64,000 nucleotides of DNA, taken from positions 7,378,001-7,442,000 of the forward strand of contig NC_063280.1 in the NCBI RefSeq assembly GCF_910591885.1. The letters are read 5' to 3'. The translations under genes and the position numbers were made by a program. Below, one piece after another: positions 1 to 12,031 of this stretch; the stretch's first letter is position 1; each line of letters starts with the position of its first letter. The DNA is from Bombus terrestris (Eukaryota > Arthropoda > Insecta > Hymenoptera > Apidae). Below the pieces are notes generated by a model that saw nothing but the letters and a program-made list of their open reading frames with translations, was not told the origin of the DNA and made no database searches.

Positions 1-2823
1 AAATACATTTTCTTCGTATCTCCTTTGTAAAATATTCCTAATTTTTTAGTATAATTAATTTTTTTTTATTTTATTTGAATTTTATTCGACGTGTCGTCGA
101 TGACATTTACTGACAACCGCTAGAATGGATCGATGTATGCGTGTTATTAACGGGACGTGTGTAAATCAGGTTGCTAAGTGCAATATAGAAAAATACATTG
201 AAGCTCGACATGTGACAAGATACTCTCTATCTTTATATACAAAATATTTCAGCTACTTCGGTTGAAGTGATCTTCAGATGGAAGAACAGTGGCGTCCTAT
301 ATTCTAGCAGAATATTAATTATTATATATAACAATATTTGTATATTAATCGCTGCTCTAGCACCAATCAGAAATATATATCTGCCATTCTTCGAACATTC
401 TTATCTTGTACACTAATAATCTTAGAAAGCGCATGTGTCTTTAAACACTCGATAAAAAAATTCGTGTGTATTATCACTAAACATAATCACATTGTCGTGT
501 AAGTCGCAATTCTCAGATACTTCACTTCAAACACTTTACACACTTTAATCGTTTAATACCTTTAATCCATCGCTTCTTAATCTCGATGAATTATAGCTTT
601 TGACAACAATCTCTTCCAATCTCGTTACGTAATTTAATATCGCTCTCGTATATCATTCAACATACACAGCTGTCATCATCAAGTGCAATCTGATGCAATT
701 TATTTAGTTATTTTACTCAATTTTGTACATCATTGCGACATACCCACCTCGTTACGTCAGAATATCTTCAAGTATTTTCATACTGCTCAGAAACAATCCA
801 ACATTTTCAAACATTTTATCAGTTTGAAAATTGCCAATTTGCTCTATCACACCTATTACCAGCACCTGTTACATACTGAAAATGGCCATTCATGCTTTAT
901 AGTAATTTTTACGGGCACAGGATGGCGAGAGGAAAAATCTGGGATCATTAAGATTGCAATTTTAGTATTAAAAAATGTTCGTCAATACAACGAAATGATT
1001 AAAAATACACCATGATGAATACTTGTTTGAACGCACAATATTATATCCATATAGTAATGTTTTCCACATTACAACGTCAGTTTCTGAGTAAGATCGGTAG
1101 CTTCCACGTTGTGTGACGCCAAAGAAGTCACGTATGCCGAGAAATAACACGCTGCTGTTTGTTGATACGACGTGTTAACGAGCCTACGTATTCTTACACG
1201 TCGATACCGCTAAAACTGTGACGCCTTCGCGCGTGCAGCGTGTCACTATGGCGGTTTCACGCTGTTTCACGAGGATGGGTATATTCATGAATTTCCAGAA
1301 AACGGGAAAACACGAAAGTAAAAATAGGCTGGTTATTTTGATACAAAATAAGGGTAAAAGGTCCAGATTTTATTTTCTATTAGAGATCACTGTGAAGCGA
1401 ATATGTAAATATTATTCAAAGATATAAATTCGTAAAGTCGAGTTTTAGTTCAAACATTATAATTCTTCCTCTTGTATTTTTGTTTTTTTAATTAAGTCGT
1501 TTTTTACACACATTGTAGGAAGTAATTGAATGTTTCGTCGCGAGCTATGAATCCATACTTTGCACTGTAATCTTTCGATGGCTTCGATTGAACCGTCGAT
1601 TTTAACGTTTGAGTTTGTGTTCCGTTTAGCAGTCAATTTTCCAACGAGGATACCACGTGCGCCAATAACAGGCCATCAACATTTTCGAATTCCTTCACAG
1701 AGCACGCCTACGAACATTTTCATATCGAACAGTGGCGAGTTCCAATACGATGTTTCACATCTTTTATTAAAGTTTTCTAGGAATTCTCCAAATGTACTTT
1801 TCATTCAACGTATAGAATCTTATTGTTTCATATTTTTTATTTGCCTCTAGAAAGACGTCAATCGAGCAGAAATTCTTTTGTAGAATGTTAATCAATGTCC
1901 AAATACAGAACAGATATTTTAACAGCTTGTACTGAAACAATTGCATCCAAATTATGCATATCTGAATTCAGAAATGGATTAATGTCGTTTGAAATTTCCA
2001 TTTCAATGAACAGCGTGTATAGAATATCGTTGAAGCGATCTGGAATCACTTGACAGAGGCATGATAGGACAAAATAACGCTACGAATTTCGAACTGAAGT
2101 GCCGTCCGACTTTTATTTAAGTCGAATGAATAACGATTGCGTATTCCCTAGTTACGTCTAGTATACGTCTAATGAAATATTTCAAATTATAAATCAATCG
2201 TTAGATAATAGGTATTATAATTTGATGAAGTTTGGTGGGGTACCAAAGATCAAAGAGTCTAGTCCAAATATAGTTGGAACTGAATTACTTTGGACAGTGA
2301 ATAATTTGAAGCAAAGCAGATATATATAAATATGTGTATATTTTACGTAATTACTATCTTCTATATTTTTTCTAGTGGCTTATCAATCGACGTTCCCACG
2401 GAGAACTGGTCGAGTTGAATGAGTAAGACGTGACAAGTCTGGATGTTGTGTAAGAAACAAGAATTTTTAACCTAAGAAATTTCCATGGTCGTGATCTTCT
2501 GAAAAATTCTGATCACCATTCTAAGGAATCATTTGGAGATTGAGTGAAACTCGAAGATTGAAAAGTTATGTTCTCTTATTGACGGAATTTTCCAAATTAC
2601 TTCTTCATTGATCCGAAAGAAATTCAAGTTCCAAATGGATGAGAATCATTTCTTTCGATTTTTGGAAAGTAATTCGAAGATACCACAAAATTTGAAGATT
2701 GGAAAATTGTTCCCTTGTGATGAGAAAAATTCAATAGGATCTTCCAGAGTCAATGACAAGATAGGAGACAAAGATCGTATAAGGTTGAAACGTTGCACTG
2801 AAGGGGAAACTACGTTGACTATT
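1..2823. other. Intergenic, no gene recognised
   Basis: Only short, AT-biased open frames without recognisable domains or consistent splice structure are present. A CpG-richer patch at about 1090-1270 stands out from the AT-rich surroundings and could be a regulatory element or the 5' region of a gene lying to the left, but nothing in it decides this. Confidence 0.5.
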
Positions 2824-3453
2824 TCAACGTTGTAAAGTCGATCGGAAACTTTTAAATGGAATAACTTCGCATTCCGGATGAGTGTCGATAGCCTGCTGTC
2901 TTACATTGGAGATATCTACTTCCTTTTCTACAAAGTTGTCGGGAAGCAATAAACCATAAGGTCTTGCTGTTTTCCCAATTAATAATTCCAAAGGACTTGA
3001 TTTAGTCACACGATTGGTGGTGCAATTTAAAGCCAATTGTATTTCGCCAATCGCCTCTTGCCAAGATCGACCAGTCATTCTTTTGCCAGAAAACCACGGG
3101 GCTACGAATTCTTTAATTAGTGTACACTCGGCTCCAAAATCGAAGTAAAATGGAAACGACTCACCCAGATGACTTGATCTACCTATTGACGCTTCCACTA
3201 CGTAGAAGTCGACGCGCTGCTCGTTATTGAAATTATAGTTTAATTTCAGGACACTACTTTGTAAAGGATTTCCCTTCATAATCTGACTAACAGCTGCGCA
3301 CCATGCAGCGGGGTCAGCGCACGCGACTTTAGGGGTTGAAACGTGGAAACGGAAATTGTTAGGTTCCACACTCGATTTTAGCTCTAGCGATTGATTGTAC
3401 TCGCGCACGATGGTCGTAAGCTCTAGCACTGTCATATCCGGTACTGATCCCAC
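2824..3453 (-). pseudogene. Decayed LTR-retrotransposon polyprotein relic
   Basis: This 209-codon open frame joins pieces of a retroelement polyprotein that are normally far apart. The first ~60 residues resemble the end of a gag/capsid region. Around residues 100-112 there is a retropepsin-like active-site stretch in which the expected D-[ST]-G reads D-F-G, followed by A-E-C-T-L-I. From about residue 128 the sequence resembles the C-terminal part of an integrase catalytic core and its tail (W-Q-E-A, then S-P-L-E-L-L-I-G). Reverse transcriptase, RNase H and most of the integrase are absent, so a large internal deletion has fused protease to integrase in frame. With the changed catalytic position and missing enzymes the copy must be inactive. 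The exact clade (Ty3/Gypsy or Bel/Pao) cannot be settled by eye. Confidence 0.6.
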
Positions 3454-3460
3454 TTCTGAT

Positions 3461-4002
3461 GTCGGATTTCATTAGAAATTTTATAAATAAGGTAATAATA
3501 ATAATAGTAATAATAGTAACAATAATAGTAACAATAATAGAAACAATAATAGTAACAATAATAGAAACAATAATAGAAACGATAATAGAAACAATAATAG
3601 TAACAATAATAGAAACAATAATAGAAACAATAATAGTAACAATAATAGAAACAATAATAGAAACAATAATAGTAACAATAATAGAAACAATAATAGAAAC
3701 GATAATAGAAACAATAATAGTAAGAATAATAGAAACAATAATAGAAACAATAATAGTAACAATAATAGTAAGAATAATAGAAACAATAATAATAACAATA
3801 ATAGGAACAATAATAGAAACAATAATAGAAACAATAATAATAACAGTGATAGTAACAATAATAGTAACAATAATAGCAACAATAATAGAAACAATAATAG
3901 AAACAATAATAGAAACAGTTATAGTAACAATAATAGTAACAATAATAGCAACAATAATAGAAACAATTATAGTAACAATGTCGGATCTCGTTAGAAATTT
4001 TA
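3461..4002. repeat. 23-bp direct duplication flanking a minisatellite
   Basis: A 23-bp sequence starting gtcggat at 3461-3483 recurs at 3980-4002 with two mismatches, exactly bracketing the 12-bp repeat array. The two copies read like one retroelement-derived segment that was split or duplicated when the array arose. Confidence 0.75.
3490..3979. repeat. 12-bp minisatellite, about 40 units
   Basis: Tandem units of aataatagtaac and aataatagaaac, with a few units carrying gat, agg, aag or agt variants. The unit is a multiple of three and stop-free in several frames on both strands, so it yields long spurious open frames (Thr-Ile-Ile-Glu type on plus, Ile-Ile-Val-Ser or poly-Leu/Tyr types on minus). 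These are not genes. Higher-order pairs of the two unit types recur, indicating local block duplication. Confidence 0.95.
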
Positions 4003-4690
4003 GGCGTGAAATAATTAATAAGTATAACAAAAGCTATTGACAATGTTCCTGGGCTCAATTACGAATCCACGGTCAACGGGTAAACTTTTTGTACAATGGA
4101 ATACATTTTGTATCACGCAGACACGTTAACTCAGACGTTGGGTTACTTTCAGACTGACTCTAAATCAATGACAGAAAACTCTCCAAGGAGATTGCAAAAT
4201 AAAAAACAGATACAGTCACACATGTCAAATACATATCGATCAGGAATATCAACAAATTCCCAAGCGCCGTAGCTAGGCAGTTCCACGTAAACCAGCATTG
4301 CTCCTGATGAAGACTTGATTGTTTATCCCTCAACACGTATCCCTCGTATCCCTCAACACTGGTACCTCCTCTGTAAGACATTTCGTTCATCCCGTGACCG
4401 TGGCTACGTTCGGCGACCAGTTATGTCACCTCGAGCCCAAGTATTGGGGAATCTTCCAAAAGAAAGGCCCGATGTCCCTACATCTCCGACACGGCCATCC
4501 TAACAATCACCCGTCCTCGGGTGCATCTAAAATATTCGGTTTTCTTAACATTAGACTCAATTTGACATCTTTTCCGAGGCATTCCTCGACGAGCACAACT
4601 TTTCCGAGGCATTCCTCCTGTAAAATTCCAATGTACGAGACACTAGCCTCTACTATCGTTTTCAGTATGTTAGTCGTAACATCTGTCTAA
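4003..4690. other. Possible flank or LTR of the retroelement relic
   Basis: This stretch is richer in GC and CpG than its surroundings and holds overlapping short open frames but no domain. It contains a perfect 19-bp direct repeat (4569-4587 and 4599-4617, offset 30). Its position next to the relic at 2824-3453 suggests it is retroelement-derived, but no matching second LTR was found, so this is an inference only. Confidence 0.3.
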
Positions 4691-7600
4691 TACGAAGCTT
4701 GAACAATAATCATAATATGACGATTTTGTTTCAACAATTTCCGGAAGTACTCGAGAAATGAAGATATACCGCATAAGAAAAATGTGGATGACATAAATTG
4801 CCTCAGTGAAACTCCTGTACGTCATTATAGTAACATCAATGATATTGATATGAAATTTTATTATCTATCAAGTATAAAGATTGTCCTAGGATGATTGAAT
4901 TAAAAGATAAAGTTGAGACTTCTACCAAATGATTAAATTTTTGAATAAGTACTATCTTGTATGGAATACCAAAGAAAATTAAGGAGAAACACACTAAATT
5001 TGTTAATAAAATATATTTCTTCTAAGAAGATGGATCTTAATTGGAATATTCAACTGTATCTGTCTCATTCGTCGAATATAGTATGATCTCATTATTACCA
5101 TTATGTAAAACAATCCTCTATCTAGAGTTAATTTATCTAATTAGATATGAAAGTATAAACTTGTCTAAAGTTTATTCTAATGATGACGTTACAAACATTG
5201 TTGCTCAGCATTCATCACAGAATACCTACAATTATTTATACTTTCGTATTAAAAAGACATGTGCACAAAAATATTGTTTTTTGGAAAATTAAACGCCAAT
5301 CACCAAAAGCAGATAATAAAATTAAGGAATTTCCTAATGGCGATTAACTTACTTCGTAAATGTTCACATAACAATTATCGGCAATAGATTTCTTCTGGCA
5401 AGAATTACGATGTGCATGATTCATTGAATACAATGGACAAATGAAATTTTCAAACGCAGCCAAGCTTATCTCGAATCTATCAGATATTCCTGATATATAC
5501 TGTTATAGGCAACGTACAATGATAGCCAACATACTAAACATCTGTGACGGGAACTAATCAAGTAATAACGTAGAATCTCGAAAAATAAGAAAAATGAAGT
5601 ATGTGTAACGATTGCTTACTTGATTATCACCGATAAAATGTATTATCATTATTGGTGATTAATCTCACTTGAAATTTCGAACGATTATCGACACCATAAT
5701 CGTGGCGCTTGCTTAGAATCGTCGGGAAACCATTGAACGAGAAACGGATGGTCGCTTATCGTACACGTCGTATGTACGTAGAATACGAGTGCAGCAACAG
5801 GCAAATAACGGTGTCGATTTATCGTAGACATCCCATATCTCATTAATCACACAATCGGCTGGTCACGATTCCATCGAAGGTAAACCGGTGATTTCCACTC
5901 TTGTCACGAGGTCTTTTACGTCACTGATCATAGAGGAGAAACTGCCAACGGGACAGTGCGGGAGTTTCGCGTTATAAGCTTCGCTGACGTTGTTACTCAT
6001 GGGGAAATCCGGGTAGATGATTTGGGACGCCTTAAGGAAGGTTGAATATGAAACAGGAAATTCGGAGGCGCTTTCGTTTCTCACGAATTACCAATCTCTT
6101 TGAGTAGATATACTACTGTACATAAGTATATTTAAACATCCCAAGTAATTCAATCAAACGTGATATTCTCCGTTATATTTTCAACATTATGGTAGAAGAA
6201 TGTTTCCTTTTTGTTTTCTTTTTATAACTGGGATCAAATGCTTCACTGAATTTAAATTGAAACGTGGAACATGCTCAGATCACTCATGTGCATTTGTATA
6301 ACTCGGTACCATTCGTGTCTATGATGAATGACTGACATTCCAGAAAATTTATGAACTGTTAGAACATAGCTGGAAACGCATATTTAAAGCGCTCTAAGAT
6401 TCCGACATTGAATATACAGTCAGTTCATCCATCTCTGCGGGTCCAATGTTTGGCGATCCGTTGAGAAGTTTTATCATAATTATCTATATGATTATTATCT
6501 GTATTAATTTCGTGCCGACTAATTTTTTTAGAAGATCGATAAAATAGTAAAGGGATATGGATAGCAGGAAGAGAATCAATATTTCTCCAAGAAAGAATAA
6601 ATAATTTAAAGAATGTTTTCCTTTTTTCCTCTTTTTTCCCGATTTTTCGACCGACGAAAATATTAACAAGACAATTAAATTGCAAAGAATTTCGTTAATT
6701 ATTTCTACGCAATTCGTGTAACGTTATTAAAAATGAAATATTATTCGAGATATTTGTATCTATGTTGCACCATGATTATTTTTATTTCATATAGGAAATC
6801 ATTAAGCGTGAGCCGTCGTTTAAAATATCGGAGCGCAACAGTGTCGCGAAATATTAACATAGATCATAGTAATTGAGGAAATTAACGATTGTCGATGCTA
6901 AAAGTGAAGCAGATAACGCGTGCGAGGAATTTCAAGTACATCGCCGGCTAGGAAAGCCATTGCACAAGACTTTTATCCGATTTCTAGTTCTTACGGAGCT
7001 GGTTGGAACGTTATAAGCTTAACCATCGAATGTCGAACTTCGAGCAACTCCTCTCGTTCAAGTGAATTTCGTTCGTAATGGTATAAAACCATTTTGCAAA
7101 AGAAACGCATCAGTTTCGTTAATTCGTGCCCTCGCACGGTCGCATTAAGGGTAATATGGCCATTTTCGACCCATTATAATCTCGTTTTTAGAAAATAAAA
7201 TATACTAAGATATATCTTTGAAATATACTATCATTCGAGCATGTAAACTTTATTTGTAGTAATTTGATTTTTGAAGAATTTTATGGTAATTTGAATTACT
7301 ACGCTTTTGGGATTTTCTATAGTTTTAATTTAATAGTTTAATAAATATGAGATACGGTCTGTCCAAAATAATTCAATGAAGGGCTCGGTGAACAAAATAT
7401 AAACGTAAAACGTAAGAACGACACAAATGCATCTTTTTTTCAAGAAATAAATTAATGAGGAAACACTATGCATATAGTTAAAATTTTGTATTTATAAATG
7501 TCCGGAGGCACATAAATGTTTCTGTTACAATTTAACTTTCAGTTCTATCTGTAGTTTAATTAAATACACAAGTTCATCACTTTTAAATATTCCTTCGGGG

Positions 7601-10600
7601 TAATTAAGTAATAATGAAAACGATGAATACAGGTACAGTTAGCTTTCAATAAACTAGAAGAGAGTGGTTCAATAAACCAGAACACTGAAGTCTAAGTATA
7701 TTTTTCCTATCTTCCAAGAGCATTTGCATTTATCGGAATATAGTATTCAAAGAGCATGGAAGAAACCATTATAGGCAATTAGTTAATCTCGAAGACCTTG
7801 TGAAAGATAAAATCGAACTACGATTATGAAAAAACTTTATCCGTTATATACATTTCAGAGGATTATCAATATTTTATCAAGTTACGTGAAAAACGTATGT
7901 GATTTTAGTTACCTAGTTTGAAGAGTAATGTACTCAATCAAACGTTTACACGTTGTAGATATCGAAGAAAACATTCAGATTTTAACACTTCACTATGTAA
8001 TCGAGAATGAATCATGTCTATGTAATAACAATGACGATAACTTGCTTCCAATAATTTGGGGAATTTCCTCAAGCTTTTTCTCAAGCTCGATGACGTAAAA
8101 GCTTGGGCCCATTCCATCATTCTAAGTTCATTGAATTGCCTTTAGTCATTAATAATTGATAGTTTTATTAAAAAAATAAAAGGAAAAAAATATAGCCGAA
8201 TGCAAAGCATGAAACACAAATTTTTTAAAACTATTTCAACCCTTCATAATACGATGGAACTTCAAAATTAAATATGTGTGTGAGTTTGAAGCCATATCGA
8301 TATGTTAACAATTTTATTTCTTTGCTTAAGATTGTATTATTGAAATTGCTTTATGTAAATACTCGTAGATTACTTGATACCGATATAATAATTAAATACA
8401 AGACTGCAGTGATAAATAGCTAATAATGTAAGATATTAAAGATATAAATATACGAGTATGTTATGTTGTTAAAAAAAATGGAGTGTAAATTACAACAAGG
8501 CAAGTGACAAAATTACATACTAACATACAGTATGTTAGAGTTAAGTGTTTAATTACAAATTAAGCTTAGAATATCGCAATAGGTGATACAAATTAATATC
8601 TTTAAGAAAATGAAGAAGATTTTTCGCAATGTTTTTTAATGATTTAGACGCGTCTGAATATCGTTTGGAAGAGTGAATTTAATTTATAATTGATTAAAAT
8701 AATTAAATAAATATCATTTTTAATTATACGATGCATTTATACAATACAAAAGCACTGTTCATGCCAGGTTCGAAACTATACAGACGATTTAAGTCCTTTA
8801 ACACGATTTCAAATGATTCTCCAAATTGCCAAAATTATTATCGTTCTCTCTCTTAGCTGAAATCCGGCACTGAAGTATTTCTATAATTACTGCAGTGCGT
8901 TCCAAAACCAGATATCGTTCCCAGAAATAATTGGGTAAAAAGTTACGCTGTTTATCGGATACACAGAAATCTCTCGGAAGGATTCATGGGGAAACGCCAT
9001 ATTTACCATGGATTTCTCGAAAATGGAATGAAAAAATACGGCAGAGACGCACTTGCCTCTATGAACCACTGAAAATGCACGACGCCTCCAAGTTCGTGGC
9101 AGAAAGGTCATCTGGCAAGGAACAATGTCTTCTTTTCCCCAAAAATAATCTACCTTAAGAATATATCGTCGATTACAAGGCTGAACGATTCTGCATTCGC
9201 ATCTGTGCGTCCTGGTTGCCCATTCTAGTAGCTTTTCATTCGGTACGCAATATGAAACGTTATCATGAGAAATGTAATCAAAAGAAATGAAGATATGAAG
9301 AAATGAAAGAGACAGTGGAATACAAAAATAAAAGAGCAGCGAAATAAAAAAGGAAACAAAAAGAACAGAAATAAAAAAATAATGGAATCATATGATAAGG
9401 AGTAATAGACCAATAAAAGAGTAAAAAGTAAAGATATAAGAATACAGGGAAAGCATATATATAAAAATAACAAAATCGACGAACAAAAACTCAGCTGGAC
9501 GGATGGTGAGTGGATCAATAAGTATGTACATCGAATATCTGATTAATGAACAGTGATTTCCCTAGTTCGTAGAAATTATTCTTGCAGCGTTTACATTAGT
9601 CGATCGTTGAATATACGGAAAACGATTCCGAGAAACGAACGGATCTGTTGCAACGTGGTTGCGATTTATGGAGCATAGAACGTCACAACGGAATCTCCGT
9701 GACTCGCTACTTTAAGTCTGATAGAGTGGTGCTCCTAATGTGAAACAGTTTAGCTCGCGACTGGAGTAGAAAAATATCTCGGTTGCATTGAAGGTTGCTA
9801 TATATTACGCGCGATTATATTTATAAATAGAAATTTATGGATTTATGAGAAATTTATGAAAATAATGATCTAGACAGATGCTCTTAGTTATTACTTGCGA
9901 AATTTTGGACTTGAGTCTTTAGAAACTTAATATTTCAATATCAAAGAATTACTTTGTCACGTCATGTTAAGTCATTGTTTTGAACATAAGGAAACAGCTG
10001 AGTGTTGACAATTAGAAAACGCTGTTTTAAGCAAATGAGTCGGAACTAAACATAATAACAACTATGATTGCATCATTCTTACCATTCGTTCAATGGAAAA
10101 ATATGAAAAATGAGTTAGTTAACAGACGAGCAACGACAATCTATCTCAATTCCGCATTCCAATTCTATATCGCATAAATAATATAATGACGAAATGTGGT
10201 TGTTTCAGACGAATTTATAAATCATTCACGAGATTCTTCACGTGAGACACAATGCATTTACACTGAAAAGTACAGCAATTGTATTACGTATGACACGTAA
10301 TTATACTTTTTTCCAAAGAAATTTTATCAGGGTTTGCACAATAGTTTACCAACCAATTGTAATGTGTATAAATTGTATGTGACAAATGATATTCGTTCAA
10401 TTCGAACATAATTAAGTCTGTAACTATTATATCATTTCCTGAACGCAATTAATACACGACCAAGAACATGTTAAGAGGCGTATCTTTCCGTAAGATAAGT
10501 GGACACCGATCATCGAGCCACCTGGCACGTTGACGTCTGATATTATGAAATGCCTTTCACCTTATTTTTTCGTAGACTATCCTAGATTCAGAGACAATCA

Positions 10601-10960
10601 ATCTACATTTGCAAGGAGTCATTCAGAACACCTACGTTTCTCTTTCTTCGAATTTCAAAGACGTAACTCATGGACGTCATAGGCGAGTTTCAAACTTTCA
10701 CCTTTTACATCCCGAGTAGATTATCTCGTCAATTTTAGCAATTCTCTAAGACTCCAACTAACTATAAGTTTGGTCTAAAATAAGTCTCTTTGATGATTCA
10801 TCACGACTAATTCATCCAACGAAACCTTAAACCAGTCCCATTTTGCTGTAACGAGAAGCTTCACTTGAATTCTGTTTCTATAATACCTAAATTTCTTCGT
10901 AAAATTCCTAGAAACCTCAAGTAGACCGAAGACCAGACTATCACAGCGCAATATCGAAAG
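4691..10960. other. Intergenic, no supported gene
   Basis: Mostly AT-rich DNA with scattered short open frames. The only stretch with gene-like base composition is about 5700-6090, where the minus strand has a 73-codon frame (5863-6084). From its internal ATG this would encode 46 residues with mixed codon use, but it has no recognised domain and no convincing splice sites. Nothing else can be supported. Confidence 0.5.
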
Positions 10961-10964
10961 AAGA

Positions 10965-11425
10965 TCGAACAGCATGATCTCGACATTCTAAGGATTTAAA
11001 AAACTCATCGTAAACAATCGTCCCTGAAAATTCCATGAAACTTCCTAATATTCTCAGCGGAATTTTAAAAAATTTCAAGCGGGAATAGATCGACCGAAAG
11101 ATCCCTCACGGTATGATGAAAGCCGAATGAAACCAAAATCGAACAGTCCAACCTCAAAGCTCGATACTGTGTTCCGCTCTAGAGATCTAAAAAACGGTTC
11201 GAGGCCAATCACGCTCCCCGAAAAAGTTCTATAGAATGTTCCAAAAGTCTGTGCAAAATCTTAAGGAGAAATGGCAGGATCGAACCGAATACGGCATGAC
11301 GAAATCAGAATATAAGCCGAATGAAACGAAAATCGAGCGATCCAACCTCCTCCACGCACGTATGACACTCTAAAGATTTAAGGAACGTATCGTCATGGGC
11401 AATTACGTTCTCGAAAAATTTCGAG
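10965..11425. repeat. Degenerate ~192-bp tandem repeat upstream of peptide A
   Basis: Two anchor motifs recur with the same spacing. The [at]ctaragat[ct]taa-type anchor appears near 10,988, 11,178 and 11,371. The ctc/ccc-gaaaa[at]ttc-type anchor appears near 11,020, 11,212 and 11,406. Both give a period of roughly 190-193 bp over about two and a half units. The copies are strongly diverged, so the duplication is old. The array ends about 300 bp before the inferred transcription start of peptide A. Confidence 0.55.
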
Positions 11426-11436
11426 CAGATTTGGTC

Positions 11437-11460
11437 AGGTCACGTGGTTGCACCGTGACC
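11437..11460. promoter_or_regulatory. Inverted repeat with E-box upstream of peptide A
   Basis: Perfect 7-bp arms (ggtcacg / cgtgacc) are separated by 9 bp. The left arm overlaps a CACGTG E-box at 11,441-11,446 and an AGGTCA nuclear-receptor-type half site at 11,437-11,442. It lies about 290-315 bp upstream of the inferred start site. A dimeric transcription-factor site is plausible but not demonstrated. Confidence 0.35.
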
Positions 11461-11717
11461 GAGCGAGCATCCCGCGTGATTGGTGGATACGCGGATCTGA
11501 CGAAAGGTGGAAGTCAAGCCTCTCTTGATTATCATCTCGTATCTTTTCCTTTCTCGCTCGGTGAACGACGATAAGACCGAGACAGAAGGATGAAAAGGTG
11601 GATCCAGGGAAAAGGGTCGCAGTCCCTCGCGGAAAGAAACGCGAGGGAGGATTCGGATCGAGTGGGGTATAGGCTACGAGCTGAGTGGAGGGGGCGCAGC
11701 CGGCACTCTCCTTCGAG

Positions 11718-11756
11718 TATATATGCTGGAAGCGGACGAAGCTACGCTACAGTTCA
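11718..11756 (+). promoter_or_regulatory. TATA box and initiator of peptide A
   Basis: tatatatg at 11,718-11,725 is followed by an initiator-like acagttca at 11,749-11,756. The A of the initiator is 33 bp after the first T of the TATA. The predicted 281-nt leader to the ATG at 12,032 has no upstream ATG. The same arrangement is found at the paralogous gene (31,202-31,240). Confidence 0.6.
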
Positions 11757-12031
11757 CCAAGAGACAAAAGCGACAAGAATAGGATCAGATATCGGTAGAA
11801 AGAAAAAAATCGCGATCACGATAAATTGCCGAGAATTACGTGGCATTTAAATAGTTGTTAACCGTTGTTCGAGGCAAGCTCGATTCTGTGGACCGGTTGA
11901 AGAAATAGAAGTGCGAGGAGATATTGTGCAAGAAGAATCGAGTCAAACCATTGAGGAATATTTCCGATTCTTCGGTTAAGTTTCGTTTCTTGTTTAATTA
12001 TTTTTCATTTTCGTCCTCGTTGATACGAATA

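Noticed and set aside
3359..4058. Long Ile/Val/Ser-, Tyr/Cys- and Leu-rich open frames
   Set aside because: They are translations of the 12-bp minisatellite in different frames, not proteins.
11924..12031. In-frame N-terminal extension of peptide A
   Set aside because: It would need a TTG start. The first ATG is 12,032, in good context and directly before the signal peptide.
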